A DNA stretch of 34,858 bases from Jannaschia seosinensis (GTDB lineage: Bacteria; Pseudomonadota; Alphaproteobacteria; Rhodobacterales; Rhodobacteraceae): positions 1-34,858 of the forward strand of contig NZ_CYPR01000127.1 of the NCBI RefSeq assembly GCF_001408515.1. Reading direction: 5' to 3'. Positions 22,922 to 30,843 of this stretch are shown one piece after another (the first letter of the stretch is position 1; each line of letters begins with the position of its first letter). The notes beneath the pieces are model-generated. The model saw nothing but the letters and a program-made list of their open reading frames with translations. It had not been told where the DNA came from and made no database searches. A program made the position numbers and the translations under genes.

Positions 22922-23332
22922 ATGGCACCCTCCACCCCCATCACGGCCGAGGACCGGCGGCGGCACTGGCATCCGCGTGGGACGCTCTGTGCTGTCTGCC
23001 GGCAACCCACCCGTGGCTTTGGCTGGTTCGATCCGCACCGGTCGAAGCGGCCCCGGCCCTCGGTCTGGTTCTGCTCGATGCCCTGCCAGTCCTTCTGGAC
23101 GCGCTTGGCGCGGGAGCGTCTCACCATGGTTGACCTGACCGAGGAAGAGCGCGCCGCCGTCACCGCCACCATGAAGCGCGTGGCGCTGCTGATGGACGAG
23201 ATCGGCTGGGCCACCCCGCTTGCGGATCTGACCGAGGCGCAGGTGCGCGCGCTGATCGAGGAAGCCGTCGAGGGCTTCCGCGAGGCCATGTCCGATATCG
23301 CCCGGGCGCAGACGCCGGAGGTGCCGTTTTGA
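22922..23332 (+). CDS. Small zinc-site phage protein (DUF6511-like)
   Basis: 136 residues. Cys residues in LCAVCRQP and FCSMPCQSF (residues about 22-54) could bind zinc. The pattern RGFGWFDPHRSKRPRPSVWFCS matches what I remember as DUF6511. The C-terminal half is helical (EEERAAVTATMKRVALLMDEIGWA ... LIEEAVEGFREAMSD). The start is 3 nt after the helicase stop and the stop overlaps the nuclease gene (ATGA-type). The function is unknown; coupling suggests a role with the helicase and nuclease. Confidence 0.7.
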   Translation: MAPSTPITAEDRRRHWHPRGTLCAVCRQPTRGFGWFDPHRSKRPRPSVWFCSMPCQSFWTRLARERLTMVDLTEEERAAVTATMKRVALLMDEIGWATPLADLTEAQVRALIEEAVEGFREAMSDIARAQTPEVPF

Positions 23333-24099
23333 CCCTCGACTACAATCATCGCCCCAGCTTCGCCGACCGGGTCAACGCCGCCGTCGATCAGGCGCTCACC
23401 GCCGATCAGGCCACGCGGCCGCCCCGCGACTATCTCGGCGGATCCCGCCTCGGCCATGCCTGCGAGCGCGCCTTGCAGTTCGAGTTCACAACGACGCCGA
23501 AGGACGAGGGCCAGGATTTCAGCGGCCAGTCGCTGCGCATCTTCGCCATCGGCCATGCGCTCGAGGATCTGGCCGTCGCCTGGCTGCGCGGCGCGGGCTT
23601 CGACCTCTACACACGGAAGGGCAACCGTCCCGATGGCGGCCAGTTCGGCTTCTCGGTCGCGGGCGGGCGCATCCGCGGTCATGTCGACGGCATCATCGCC
23701 GCGGGGCCCGAACGCTTCGGTCTCGCCGTTCCCGCCCTCTGGGAATGCAAGACCATGAACGCCAAGAACTGGCGCGCTTGCGTGAAGGACGGCGTGACCA
23801 AGTCCAAGCCGGTCTACGCCGCCCAGATCGCCGTCTATCAGGCCTACATGGAAGGGACAGTCCCCGGCATCTCGGCCGCGCCCGCGCTCTTCACCGCGAT
23901 CAACAAGGATACGGCCGAGCTTCACCACGAGCAGGTCGCCTTCGACGCCGAGCTCGCGCAGCGCATGTCCGACCGCGGCGTGCGGATCCTGCAGGCGACC
24001 GACGCAGGCGAGTTGCTGCCGCGCATCGCCACCACGCCCGACTTCTTCGAATGCCGTTTCTGCCCGTGGTCCGAGCGCTGCTGGAGGCTGCCGGCATGA
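23329..24099 (+). CDS. Cas4/RecB-like PD-(D/E)XK nuclease with a probable iron-sulfur cluster
   Basis: 256 residues. Nuclease core: Asp120 in GHVDG, Glu139 and Lys141 in LWECKTM, and the QxxxY motif QIAVY (166-170). Cys45 near the N terminus plus Cys242, Cys245 and Cys251 at the C terminus (ECRFCPWSERC) give the C...CxxC...C layout of Cas4/AddB-type 4Fe-4S nucleases. It likely resects DNA ends for Sak4-mediated annealing; that link is inferred from gene order. It is coupled to the genes on both sides by 4-nt overlaps. No Cas1 or CRISPR repeats are nearby, so this is a phage exonuclease and not an adaptation gene. Confidence 0.85.
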   Translation: MTLDYNHRPSFADRVNAAVDQALTADQATRPPRDYLGGSRLGHACERALQFEFTTTPKDEGQDFSGQSLRIFAIGHALEDLAVAWLRGAGFDLYTRKGNRPDGGQFGFSVAGGRIRGHVDGIIAAGPERFGLAVPALWECKTMNAKNWRACVKDGVTKSKPVYAAQIAVYQAYMEGTVPGISAAPALFTAINKDTAELHHEQVAFDAELAQRMSDRGVRILQATDAGELLPRIATTPDFFECRFCPWSERCWRLPA

Positions 24100-26417
24100 G
24101 CGACGACGGCATCCTGCATTTCAACCCGTGGATGGACTTCAACGATGGGCCGCCGTCCGAGAACCCGTTCGGCTGCGACCCCGACCCCGAGCAGATCGCC
24201 ATCTTCCTAGGCACCGTGTTCAGCTGGTGCGAGGGGCTGATCCCGCTCCGCGGTTTCGTTGACAAGGGTCAGGGCCGGGACGGCAAGCCGCACAACATCT
24301 GGATCCCGGCCGACGACACCGCGCCGGGAAAACTCGCGACCTTCGCCGCGTGGGCGAACCGCGAAGGGGCTGCCGTCTATGTCATCCCCGGCTCAGTCGC
24401 CGAGCAGGGCCAGGCCCGCGCCGCCGACGTGCTGCAGATGCAGGCCATCGTCGTCGATCTCGACGCGGGCGATATCCCGGCCAAGCTGGACCATGTCACC
24501 CGCCACCTCGGCGCGCCCACGCTCATCATCGAAAGCGGCGGGCGCACGCCAGAGGGCGCGGCGAAGCTCCACGTCTGGTGGAAACTGACCGAACCGGCCG
24601 AAGGCGACGACCTGGCCACCCTCTGCCGCCTGCGCGGCGAGATCGCCGTGAAGGTCGGCGGCGACACGCATTTCCGCTCGGCGCACCAGCCGATCCGGGT
24701 GCCCGGCACCGTCTATCACAAGCACGGCCACCAGCGCCTCGTGCAGATCCGCGAGCATCGCGACGTCGAGGTGGACCTTGCAGACTTCGCCGAACGGGTC
24801 GCAGACATGCCGCCGCTGCCGGGCGTGGGCTTCGCCAGCGACGTTGCCGCGCCGACCGAGAAGCCCGGCATCGACGCGGTGCTCACCACGCCGGTGCGCG
24901 AAGGCGCGGTGGACGACTGGTCCCGGTTCCAGGGGGCAAGTGCCGCCATCGGCCACTACGTGCGCCTGGTGCACGAAGGCCGCCTCGACCCCATCGCGGG
25001 CTGGGAGGCGATCTGCGGCTACAACGCCGCCATGCTGCGCCCGTCCTGGCCGCTCGATCGGCTGATGGCCGAGTCCGAGCGCCTCTGGGCGCTGCATGTG
25101 AAGCGCAACGGTCCGCCGCTCCTTCGCGCGGCTCACGCCGACGCCCCGACCACCCCGCTGCCGACATTCACCCTCGGCGCGCTCCTCGACGACACGAGTC
25201 CGATGCCGGAGGACATCATCGGCCCCCGCGTGCTGACACCCGGTGGGCTCCTGGTGCTGGGCGGCGCGCCCAAGGTCGGCAAGAGCGACTTCCTGATCTC
25301 CTGGCTCGTGCACATGGCGGCGGGCGTGCCGTTCCTCGGCTTCACGCCGCCCCGGCCGCTGCGCGTGTTCTACCTGCAGGCCGAGATCCAGTATCACTAT
25401 CTGCGCGAGCGCATGCAGCAGATCGCGCTGCCCGCCGCCGTGATCGCCGCCGCGCGCGACACCTTCATCGCCACCCCGAAACTGAAGCTGCTGCTCGACG
25501 CGGAAGGCGTCGCCCGCGTGGCCGAGGCGATCCGGGCCGCATTCCCCGACGCGCCGCCCGACATCATCGTCATCGACCCGATCCGCAACCTCTTCGATGG
25601 CGGACCTGAGGGGGGCGGCGAGAACGACAACACCGCCATGATGTTCTTCCTGAAGGACCGGGTGGAGCTCCTGCGCGAGGCGGTCAGTCCGGATGCGGGC
25701 GTCATCCTCGCTCACCACACCCGCAAGGCCACCAAGCACCAGGTCAAGGACGATCCCTTCCTCGCGCTCTCCGGCGCCAGCGCGCTGCGGGGTTTCTACA
25801 CCTCCGGGCTGCTCATGCACCGGCCCGACGAGGACAGCAGTGTCCGCAGGCTGGAAATCGAGTTGCGCAATGGCCCCGCACTGCCGGGCAAGCTGATCGA
25901 CAAGGTGAAGGGCGAATGGGTCGAGCTGAACCCGCTGAACGAGCGCCTGGTGCGCAAGGAGGTCGGGGCCAAGCTCGATGCCGAGCGGCTGCGCAAGCAC
26001 GATGTCATCCTCGGCATGCTGCTGGACGAGGCGGCGAGCGAGCGCCTCTACACCGCGATGCAGTTCGCGGAGACCTTCGAGAACCGGGGCGGTCTGGGCA
26101 GCAAGCACACGATCCGCGAGCGGCTCAGCGTGCTGGCGACCAAGGGCTTCGTGAAGTTCCTGCGCGACCCCTCGGGGTTCGGCTTCCCCGTCACCCGGTC
26201 GCGGTTCGGCTATCTCTGCGTCGAGGGCATGCAGTTCGGCGTAGCCACCGATCATGTCGATCCGGCCACCGGCGAGGTCACTACCGAGGTCCGTTCGGTC
26301 CTGCCCAGCCACTTCAAATGTCCCCAATCCGGGCTCTGCCTGCAGGTCGAAAACCCCGCCGTCTGGGTCTACCCGGAGGGGCTGGATGACGACCTCACTC
26401 ATATGAGTGAGGCCTGA
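24096..26417 (+). CDS. Bifunctional phage primase-helicase
   Basis: 773 residues from ATG 24096, overlapping the nuclease stop (ATGA); the longer open frame upstream is out-of-frame nuclease sequence. The N-terminal third resembles RepB/AEP-type primases: VDLDAGD (about 118), LIIESGGRTPEG, LHVWWKL, HFRSAHQPIRVPGTVYHK. The middle is a RecA-fold AAA_25 ATPase: Walker A GGAPKVGKSD (about 388), FYLQAEI, Walker B IIVIDPI (about 490) and ILAHHTRKATK. The C-terminal 150 residues hold a winged-helix-like part (LGSKHTIRERLSVLATKGFVKFL). It primes and unwinds phage DNA. Its last codons lie inside a 20-bp palindrome. Confidence 0.85.
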   Translation: MSDDGILHFNPWMDFNDGPPSENPFGCDPDPEQIAIFLGTVFSWCEGLIPLRGFVDKGQGRDGKPHNIWIPADDTAPGKLATFAAWANREGAAVYVIPGSVAEQGQARAADVLQMQAIVVDLDAGDIPAKLDHVTRHLGAPTLIIESGGRTPEGAAKLHVWWKLTEPAEGDDLATLCRLRGEIAVKVGGDTHFRSAHQPIRVPGTVYHKHGHQRLVQIREHRDVEVDLADFAERVADMPPLPGVGFASDVAAPTEKPGIDAVLTTPVREGAVDDWSRFQGASAAIGHYVRLVHEGRLDPIAGWEAICGYNAAMLRPSWPLDRLMAESERLWALHVKRNGPPLLRAAHADAPTTPLPTFTLGALLDDTSPMPEDIIGPRVLTPGGLLVLGGAPKVGKSDFLISWLVHMAAGVPFLGFTPPRPLRVFYLQAEIQYHYLRERMQQIALPAAVIAAARDTFIATPKLKLLLDAEGVARVAEAIRAAFPDAPPDIIVIDPIRNLFDGGPEGGGENDNTAMMFFLKDRVELLREAVSPDAGVILAHHTRKATKHQVKDDPFLALSGASALRGFYTSGLLMHRPDEDSSVRRLEIELRNGPALPGKLIDKVKGEWVELNPLNERLVRKEVGAKLDAERLRKHDVILGMLLDEAASERLYTAMQFAETFENRGGLGSKHTIRERLSVLATKGFVKFLRDPSGFGFPVTRSRFGYLCVEGMQFGVATDHVDPATGEVTTEVRSVLPSHFKCPQSGLCLQVENPAVWVYPEGLDDDLTHMSEA

Positions 26418-26625
26418 CTCATATTTCTTCACCAACTGAGCACTCAACAAAATCAACGGGTTACGGGCAAATAAGAGTTAGGCCCCTAACTCATGCCCGA
26501 AGACTTCATGAAGTCCTATTCCGCAATGATTTCAGGCACTTGGCCTTCCCGGAACAGTTAGGTGTCAAACCCCCATACTACGTATGGGAGGGCCACCCCA
26601 CAGGGTTGGCCACTCCTCCCATACG
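26393..26625. repeat. Palindrome cluster after the primase-helicase (candidate replication origin or control region)
   Basis: Five inverted repeats lie within 233 bp. First, the perfect 20-bp CCTCACTCATATGAGTGAGG (26393-26412). Second, GAGTTAGG-CC-CCTAACTC (26475-26492). Third, GACTTCATGAAGTC (26502-26515). Fourth, CCCATAC-TAC-GTATGGG (26572-26588). Fifth, a large hairpin, CGTATGGGAG (26581-26590) with CTCCCATACG (26616-26625), whose stem continues through GGCCA/TGGCC. ACTCATAT is also directly repeated (26396 and about 26416). The stretch 26413-26575 is clearly more AT-rich than its surroundings. The 340 bp from 26418 to 26757 contain no convincing gene. Confidence 0.6.
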
Positions 26626-26757
26626 TCCGGGCCAGCCGCGCGCGCCGCCGTGACGCTCCCTTGTGCTTTCCGATCCGACGACGGCGGCCCCGTACCGCCA
26701 AGCACCAGACCGCCATCGTCTTCCACCACCACAGGCCACCGGCAAAGGAGACCCATC

Positions 26758-27297
26758 ATGGCTCAGCCGACTCTGATCCCGAATTGCGACGGCGCAAGGT
26801 TTGAAGCGCTGCCGCTCGACACGTCCCGCAACCGCTGCATCCTCGCGCTCGACCTCGGCACCTCGACCGGCTGGGCGATCCGCGGCCATGACGGGCTGAT
26901 CACCAGCGGCACCGTATCGCTGCGCCCGGGCCGCTTCGACGGCGGCGGCATGCGCTACCTGCGCTTCACCAACTGGCTGACCGAGATCGACCGGCTGTCC
27001 GGGCCCGTCGCCGCGATCTGGTTCGAGGAAGTTCGCCGCCACGCGGGCACCGACGCGAGCCACATCTACGGCGGGCTCATGGCCACGCTGACCGCATGGG
27101 CCGAGCTGCGCGGCGTGCCCTACGAGGGCGTCCCGGTCGGCACGATCAAGCGTCACGCCGCTGGCAAGGGCAACGCCGACAAGGCCGCGATGATCGCCGC
27201 CGTCCGCGCCCGCGGCTTCAGCCCCGCCGATGACAACGAGGCCGACGCCATCGCGATCCTGCTCTGGGCGATCGAGACGAAGGGAGGTGTCGCATGA
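26758..27297 (+). CDS. RuvC-like Holliday junction resolvase
   Basis: 179 residues. RNase H-fold nuclease with acidic residues at the expected places: Asp in ILALDLGTSTGWA (about 31), Glu in IWFEEV (about 89), and Asp/Glu in DDNEADAIAILLWA (about 158-162). It would cut branched phage DNA before packaging. I chose ATG 26758 because AAAGGAGA lies 7 nt upstream; an open frame from 26584 reads through the palindrome region and is not supported. The last 4 nt overlap the next gene. Confidence 0.85.
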   Translation: MAQPTLIPNCDGARFEALPLDTSRNRCILALDLGTSTGWAIRGHDGLITSGTVSLRPGRFDGGGMRYLRFTNWLTEIDRLSGPVAAIWFEEVRRHAGTDASHIYGGLMATLTAWAELRGVPYEGVPVGTIKRHAAGKGNADKAAMIAAVRARGFSPADDNEADAIAILLWAIETKGGVA

Positions 27298-27494
27298 GAT
27301 GGCACCCCCACGGCTACGGCGGCCGACGCCGGGATCCCGAACAGGTCAAGCGCGAGGGCTGGCACGAACAGGGTGTCCTTGCGGTCTCCGCCGATGACGA
27401 CCGCCTCACCTGGCCCGAGCGTGAACTGGTCCGCCAGCTCGGCGAAAAGCTCTACGGCCCGCGCCCTTCCGACAGGGAGGCGCGCCATGGCTGA
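27294..27494 (+). CDS. Small phage protein of unknown function
   Basis: 66 residues, basic and aromatic at the N terminus (RWHPHGYGGRRRDPEQVK), with a helical C-terminal part (TWPERELVRQLGEKLYG). It starts by ATGA overlap with the resolvase and overlaps the next gene by 8 nt. I recall very similar short proteins in related phages, but no function. Confidence 0.65.
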   Translation: MRWHPHGYGGRRRDPEQVKREGWHEQGVLAVSADDDRLTWPERELVRQLGEKLYGPRPSDREARHG

Positions 27495-27867
27495 TCGCGA
27501 ATGGACCGCCGACTGCGTCGCCGATCATTTCGAGGAGGCGTTCCGCACCCTGCGCAAGCTGCCGCCGGTGAAGGCGCAGGGTTACTTCAACACCTGGCCC
27601 GACATCGTGCGGACCAGCCGCGAGATCGCGGCGATGGAGCCGCAGCCGATGCGGGTCTGGCCCTCGGCCGCCGCGATCACCCGGCTCGAGCAGACCTTCG
27701 ACTGGGTGCTCTGGATCGAGGAGGCGGAACGCAAGCTGGTCTGGTCTCGTGCCGCCCGCGTGCCGTGGAAGCAGATCAGCGGGGAACTCGGCTGCGACCG
27801 CACGACGGCGTGGCGTCGCTGGCAACTGGCGCTGACGAAGATCGCTGCGCGGCTGAATGCGCAGTGA
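27487..27867 (+). CDS. HTH protein of the phage late-region boundary (DUF6362-like)
   Basis: 126 residues from ATG 27487, with GGGAGG 6 nt upstream. The C-terminal HTH is clear: WKQISGELGCDRTTAWRRWQLAL (about 95-117). The N-terminal part (EWTADCVADHFEEAFRTLRKLPPVKAQGYFNTWPDIVRTSREIAAM) matches what I remember as DUF6362. It lies last in the recombination block and just before a 416-bp non-coding stretch that precedes the methyltransferase-terminase block. A regulator of late transcription is plausible by position and HTH, not proven. Confidence 0.7.
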   Translation: MADREWTADCVADHFEEAFRTLRKLPPVKAQGYFNTWPDIVRTSREIAAMEPQPMRVWPSAAAITRLEQTFDWVLWIEEAERKLVWSRAARVPWKQISGELGCDRTTAWRRWQLALTKIAARLNAQ

Positions 27868-27874
27868 CTCCAAT

Positions 27875-28026
27875 GTGTTGCAACACTTTTTCCTTCGACA
27901 TCTGCAACATGATCGTGCTATTCCGAAGGCAAGATGGGGAGAGTGCGCTGGAAAGCCCGCTCTCCCCTTTGCGTTGACGGGGGCCTTCTGGACCCCGGTA
28001 TCCAGCAAGGGTCCGGCCGGGGTCCA
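27875..28026. promoter_or_regulatory. Structured leader region before the methyltransferase-terminase block
   Basis: The gap 27868-28283 has no gene but several elements. A perfect 12-bp palindrome GTGTTGCAACAC lies at 27875-27886, with a further TGCAACA at 27903, a possible operator. TCGACA near 27895 and TATTCC about 18 bp downstream are a weak promoter. The hairpin GGGGAGAG (27936-27943) / CTCTCCCC (27960-27967) is followed by TTT. The inverted repeat TGGACCCCGG (27989-27998) / CCGGGGTCCA (28017-28026) follows. This fits a controlled late promoter with an attenuator. The remainder, 28027-28283, shows nothing further that I can support. Confidence 0.4.
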
Positions 28027-28283
28027 GCCCACGGCAGTTTCCGGTTCCTTCCTGGCGATATTCGTATGCTGGCGGGCGAAGCGCGGGACATCGCCAGCGA
28101 CAGGGCCGGATTTTTGGGAAGCCACCCGGAAGCCGGAGCCACGCGCGCCCCGCGCAAACACCAATGAACGTTAGCCTTTTGACCGGGCCCCGCTGGTGGC
28201 CGCTGGGCCCCGTGTGGAGTCCAGCGCGGCATCCGGAGTCCGGAAGCCACCGGCATCCACCCGACCGAGGAACCTTGCCCACC

Positions 28284-29660
28284 ATGACGCTGAGCTTCGC
28301 CCCGGACGCGATCGAGACGTGGCCGCTGTCGCGCCTCCAGCCCTACGCGAAGAACGCGAAGGCGCACGGGCCGGACCAAGTCGCGAAGATTGCCGCCAGC
28401 ATGGCCGAGTTCGGCTGGACGGTGCCATGCCTCGTCGCCGAGGACGGCGAGCTGATCGCGGGGCACGGGCGCGTGCTGGCCGCGACGCAGCTCGGGCTGA
28501 CTGAGGCACCGGTCATCGTGCTCGGGCACCTGACCGAGGCGCAGCGCCGGGCCTACCGGATCGCGGACAACAAGCTGACGGAACTCGGCACCTGGGACGA
28601 GGCGCTGCTCTCGGCCGAACTGAACGACCTGCTGGCCGAAGACTTCAACCTGTCGCTGGTCGGGTTTTCCGATGGTGAACTCGACAAGCTGCTGGCCTAC
28701 GCCGCGGAAGACGACGGTGAAGAAGGTGGCGCCGGGGGCTCCGTGCCGCCGGTGACCATCCCCGAACCGCCGCGCAACCCGGCATCGCGGACGGGTGATC
28801 TCTGGATCCTAGGCGACCACCGGTTACTCTGCGCCGACAGCACCAGCGCGGCCGACGTGCGCCGCCTGATGAACGGCGAGCGGGCGATCCTATTCGCGAC
28901 CGACCCGCCGTATCTCGTGGACTACGACGGCTCGAACCACCCGACCCGCAACAAGGACTGGTCCGCGTCCTACGGCACGACCTGGGACGACAGTTCGCAG
29001 GGGGCCGAACTCTACGACGGCTTCATCTCGGCGGCCGTGGCCGAGGCCATCGCCGAGGACGCGGCCTGGTACTGCTGGCACGCCTCGCGCCGCCAGGCGA
29101 TGCTGGAGGCTTGCTGGGAGAAGGCGGGCGCCTTCGTGCACCAGCAAATCATCTGGGTAAAAGACCGCGGGGTCCTGACCCGGTCGCATTACCTCTGGAA
29201 GCACGAGCCCTGCTTCATGGGCTGGCGCCGCCCGAACCGCCCGCCGAAGGTGGCGGAGGAAACGCTGCCGTCGACCTGGGAGATGCCGTCCTTCGCGAAG
29301 GACGAGCGCCCCGACCACCCGACGCCGAAACCGCTCGATGCTTTCGGGATCCCCATGCGCCAGCACGTCGCCCGCGGCGGGCTCTGCTACGAGCCATTCT
29401 CGGGCTCCGGCTCGCAGATCATGGCGGGCGAGGCCAACGGCCGTCGCGTGTTCGCGATGGAGATCAGCCCGGCTTATGTCGATGTTGCCGTGGAACGCTG
29501 GCAGGCCGAGACCGGCCGCGACGCGATCCTCGACGGCGACGGTCGGACCTTCGCGCAGGTGAGGACCGAGCGGCTGGGCGACGATGCCGAGGCCCGGGCC
29601 GATACGCCGGACCCGGACGCCGCCCCAGAACCCGCGCGAAAGCGCAAGACCGCCGCGTGA
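28284..29660 (+). CDS. ParB-domain/DNA methyltransferase fusion (adenine-N6 or cytosine-N4 type)
   Basis: 458 residues. Residues 1-110 are a ParB/sulfiredoxin-like domain: LSRLQPYAKNAKAHGPDQVAKIAASM, LIAGHGRVLAATQLGL, RAYRIADNKLTE. From about 170 comes an amino-methyltransferase: GDHRLLCADS, the catalytic DPPY (about 206-209), HTQHPTPKP-like DHPTPKPLDAF, and the SAM-binding EPFSGSGSQIMAGEANGRRVFAMEI (about 370). It methylates phage DNA, probably to avoid host restriction; the target site cannot be read. I chose the ATG at 28284 because upstream codons run through the structured leader. The acidic/basic tail (about 430-458) is likely disordered. Confidence 0.87.
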   Translation: MTLSFAPDAIETWPLSRLQPYAKNAKAHGPDQVAKIAASMAEFGWTVPCLVAEDGELIAGHGRVLAATQLGLTEAPVIVLGHLTEAQRRAYRIADNKLTELGTWDEALLSAELNDLLAEDFNLSLVGFSDGELDKLLAYAAEDDGEEGGAGGSVPPVTIPEPPRNPASRTGDLWILGDHRLLCADSTSAADVRRLMNGERAILFATDPPYLVDYDGSNHPTRNKDWSASYGTTWDDSSQGAELYDGFISAAVAEAIAEDAAWYCWHASRRQAMLEACWEKAGAFVHQQIIWVKDRGVLTRSHYLWKHEPCFMGWRRPNRPPKVAEETLPSTWEMPSFAKDERPDHPTPKPLDAFGIPMRQHVARGGLCYEPFSGSGSQIMAGEANGRRVFAMEISPAYVDVAVERWQAETGRDAILDGDGRTFAQVRTERLGDDAEARADTPDPDAAPEPARKRKTAA

Positions 29661-29661
29661 C

Positions 29662-30843
29662 ATGCATGACCTGGCTTTACCTTCCTCCGGAGACGCTTCC
29701 GGGGCCGGAGACGCATGCCTATTCGGCCTCTCGCTCTGTTCCGGCGCGGGCGGGCTCGACCTCGGGCTCACCATCGCCATCCCAGGATATCGTGCTGTGG
29801 GCCATGTCGAATGGGAAACCTACGCCGCAGCCACTCTCGTGGCGCGGATGGAAGACACGTCCCTGGATCAGGCTGTTGTCTGGGACGACGTTGCCACCTT
29901 TGACGGCCGCCCGTGGCGCGGCGCGGTGGACATCGTCACTGCGGGCTATCCGTGCCAACCGTTTTCGGTCGCGGGCAAGCGCCGGGGCGCGGACGACCCG
30001 CGCCACCTCTGGCCGCATGTCGCCCGCATCATCGACGAGGTCGAGCCGCCTTTCGTCTTCCTCGAGAATGTCGCCCATCATCTCCGCCTCGGCTTCCCCG
30101 AAGTCGCCGCAGGACTGGTCGGCATGGGCTACCGCCTTGCGGCAGGCCTCTTCACGGCGGCGGAAGTCGGCGCGCCCCACAAGCGCGAGCGGCTCTTCAT
30201 CCTTGCCATCCGCGAGGGGGACGAGCTGGCCGACCCCTCGCGCCTGCTCCGGGACCCGGTCGAGTGGCGGGAACCGGACGGAGCTGCTGCGTTTGTGGCC
30301 CACGCCGAGGGCCAGTGCCAACGAGAACCGGCAAACGAAGCCGACGCCATCGCAGGCAGCGGGGCAGCACGGCATGAACCTTGCGACGACAGCAGCGCTG
30401 TGGCCGACGCCGCAGATCGACAGTTTCCGCAGTCGAGGTGGCGAGCGGAAGGACGAGAAAGGTGTGGACCGCATGGCGCGGGACTGGCCGACGCCGATGG
30501 CGAACGACGGCTGCAAGCCGAGTGCGGGCAACCGTCGGACGGCCGATCTGACCCATGCGGCTGGGATGTGGATGACGCCGACGGCGCGCGATCACAAGGA
30601 TGGCGCGACGACATTGGCGAACACGCCGGTGAACGGCCTGCTTGGCCGCCAGGTCCTGGTGACGCCGATGGCTGGGAGCGATACCTCCGAGCCGCGCCGG
30701 ACCTTGAACCCGCTGTTCGTCGAGGCGCTGATGGGCTGGCCCACCGGGTGGACCGGCTTCGCCTCTGTGGCAATGGCGTGGTCCCCTTGGTTGCGGCGCA
30801 TGCGCTGCGAGCTCTGGCGGCTGAACTGCTGGCCGATGGATGA
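29662..30843 (+). CDS. C5-cytosine DNA methyltransferase
   Basis: 393 residues from ATG 29662. Motif I LSLCSGAGGLDLGL, motif IV GYPCQPFS with the catalytic Cys (about 98), motif VI ENVAHH (about 135), motif VIII GAPHKRERLF (about 170) and, at the far end, motif X CGNGVVPLVAAHAL (about 367) are all in this frame. Between about residues 190 and 330 the sequence is an odd Ala/Asp/Gly/Arg-rich stretch with low third-position GC, while the next frame there is strongly biased (see the overlapping entry). The target-recognition part is therefore unusual. It probably protects phage DNA against host restriction. Confidence 0.82.
   Translation: MHDLALPSSGDASGAGDACLFGLSLCSGAGGLDLGLTIAIPGYRAVGHVEWETYAAATLVARMEDTSLDQAVVWDDVATFDGRPWRGAVDIVTAGYPCQPFSVAGKRRGADDPRHLWPHVARIIDEVEPPFVFLENVAHHLRLGFPEVAAGLVGMGYRLAAGLFTAAEVGAPHKRERLFILAIREGDELADPSRLLRDPVEWREPDGAAAFVAHAEGQCQREPANEADAIAGSGAARHEPCDDSSAVADAADRQFPQSRWRAEGRERCGPHGAGLADADGERRLQAECGQPSDGRSDPCGWDVDDADGARSQGWRDDIGEHAGERPAWPPGPGDADGWERYLRAAPDLEPAVRRGADGLAHRVDRLRLCGNGVVPLVAAHALRALAAELLADG

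Noticed and set aside
21059-23038. 659-codon minus-strand open frame opposite the helicase
   Set aside because: Antisense shadow of the helicase; rich in His/Arg/Gly with no ribosome site or recognisable domain.
23329-24099. Cas4-like protein as a sign of a CRISPR-Cas locus
   Set aside because: No repeat array, Cas1, Cas2 or effector genes in the window; the neighbours are phage recombination genes, so a phage exonuclease role is far more likely.
24350-25609. 419-codon plus-strand frame inside the primase-helicase gene
   Set aside because: Extremely Arg-rich translation typical of an off-frame reading; unlike the methyltransferase overlap, it has neither conserved motifs nor biased third positions.
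24393-26456. 687-codon minus-strand open frame opposite the primase-helicase
   Set aside because: Antisense shadow of a well-supported gene. It also starts within the palindrome cluster and shows no motif.
26584-26757. N-terminal extension of the resolvase to 26584
   Set aside because: It would be Pro/Ser/Thr-rich and encoded by the hairpin region; a strong AAAGGAGA site fixes the start at 26758.
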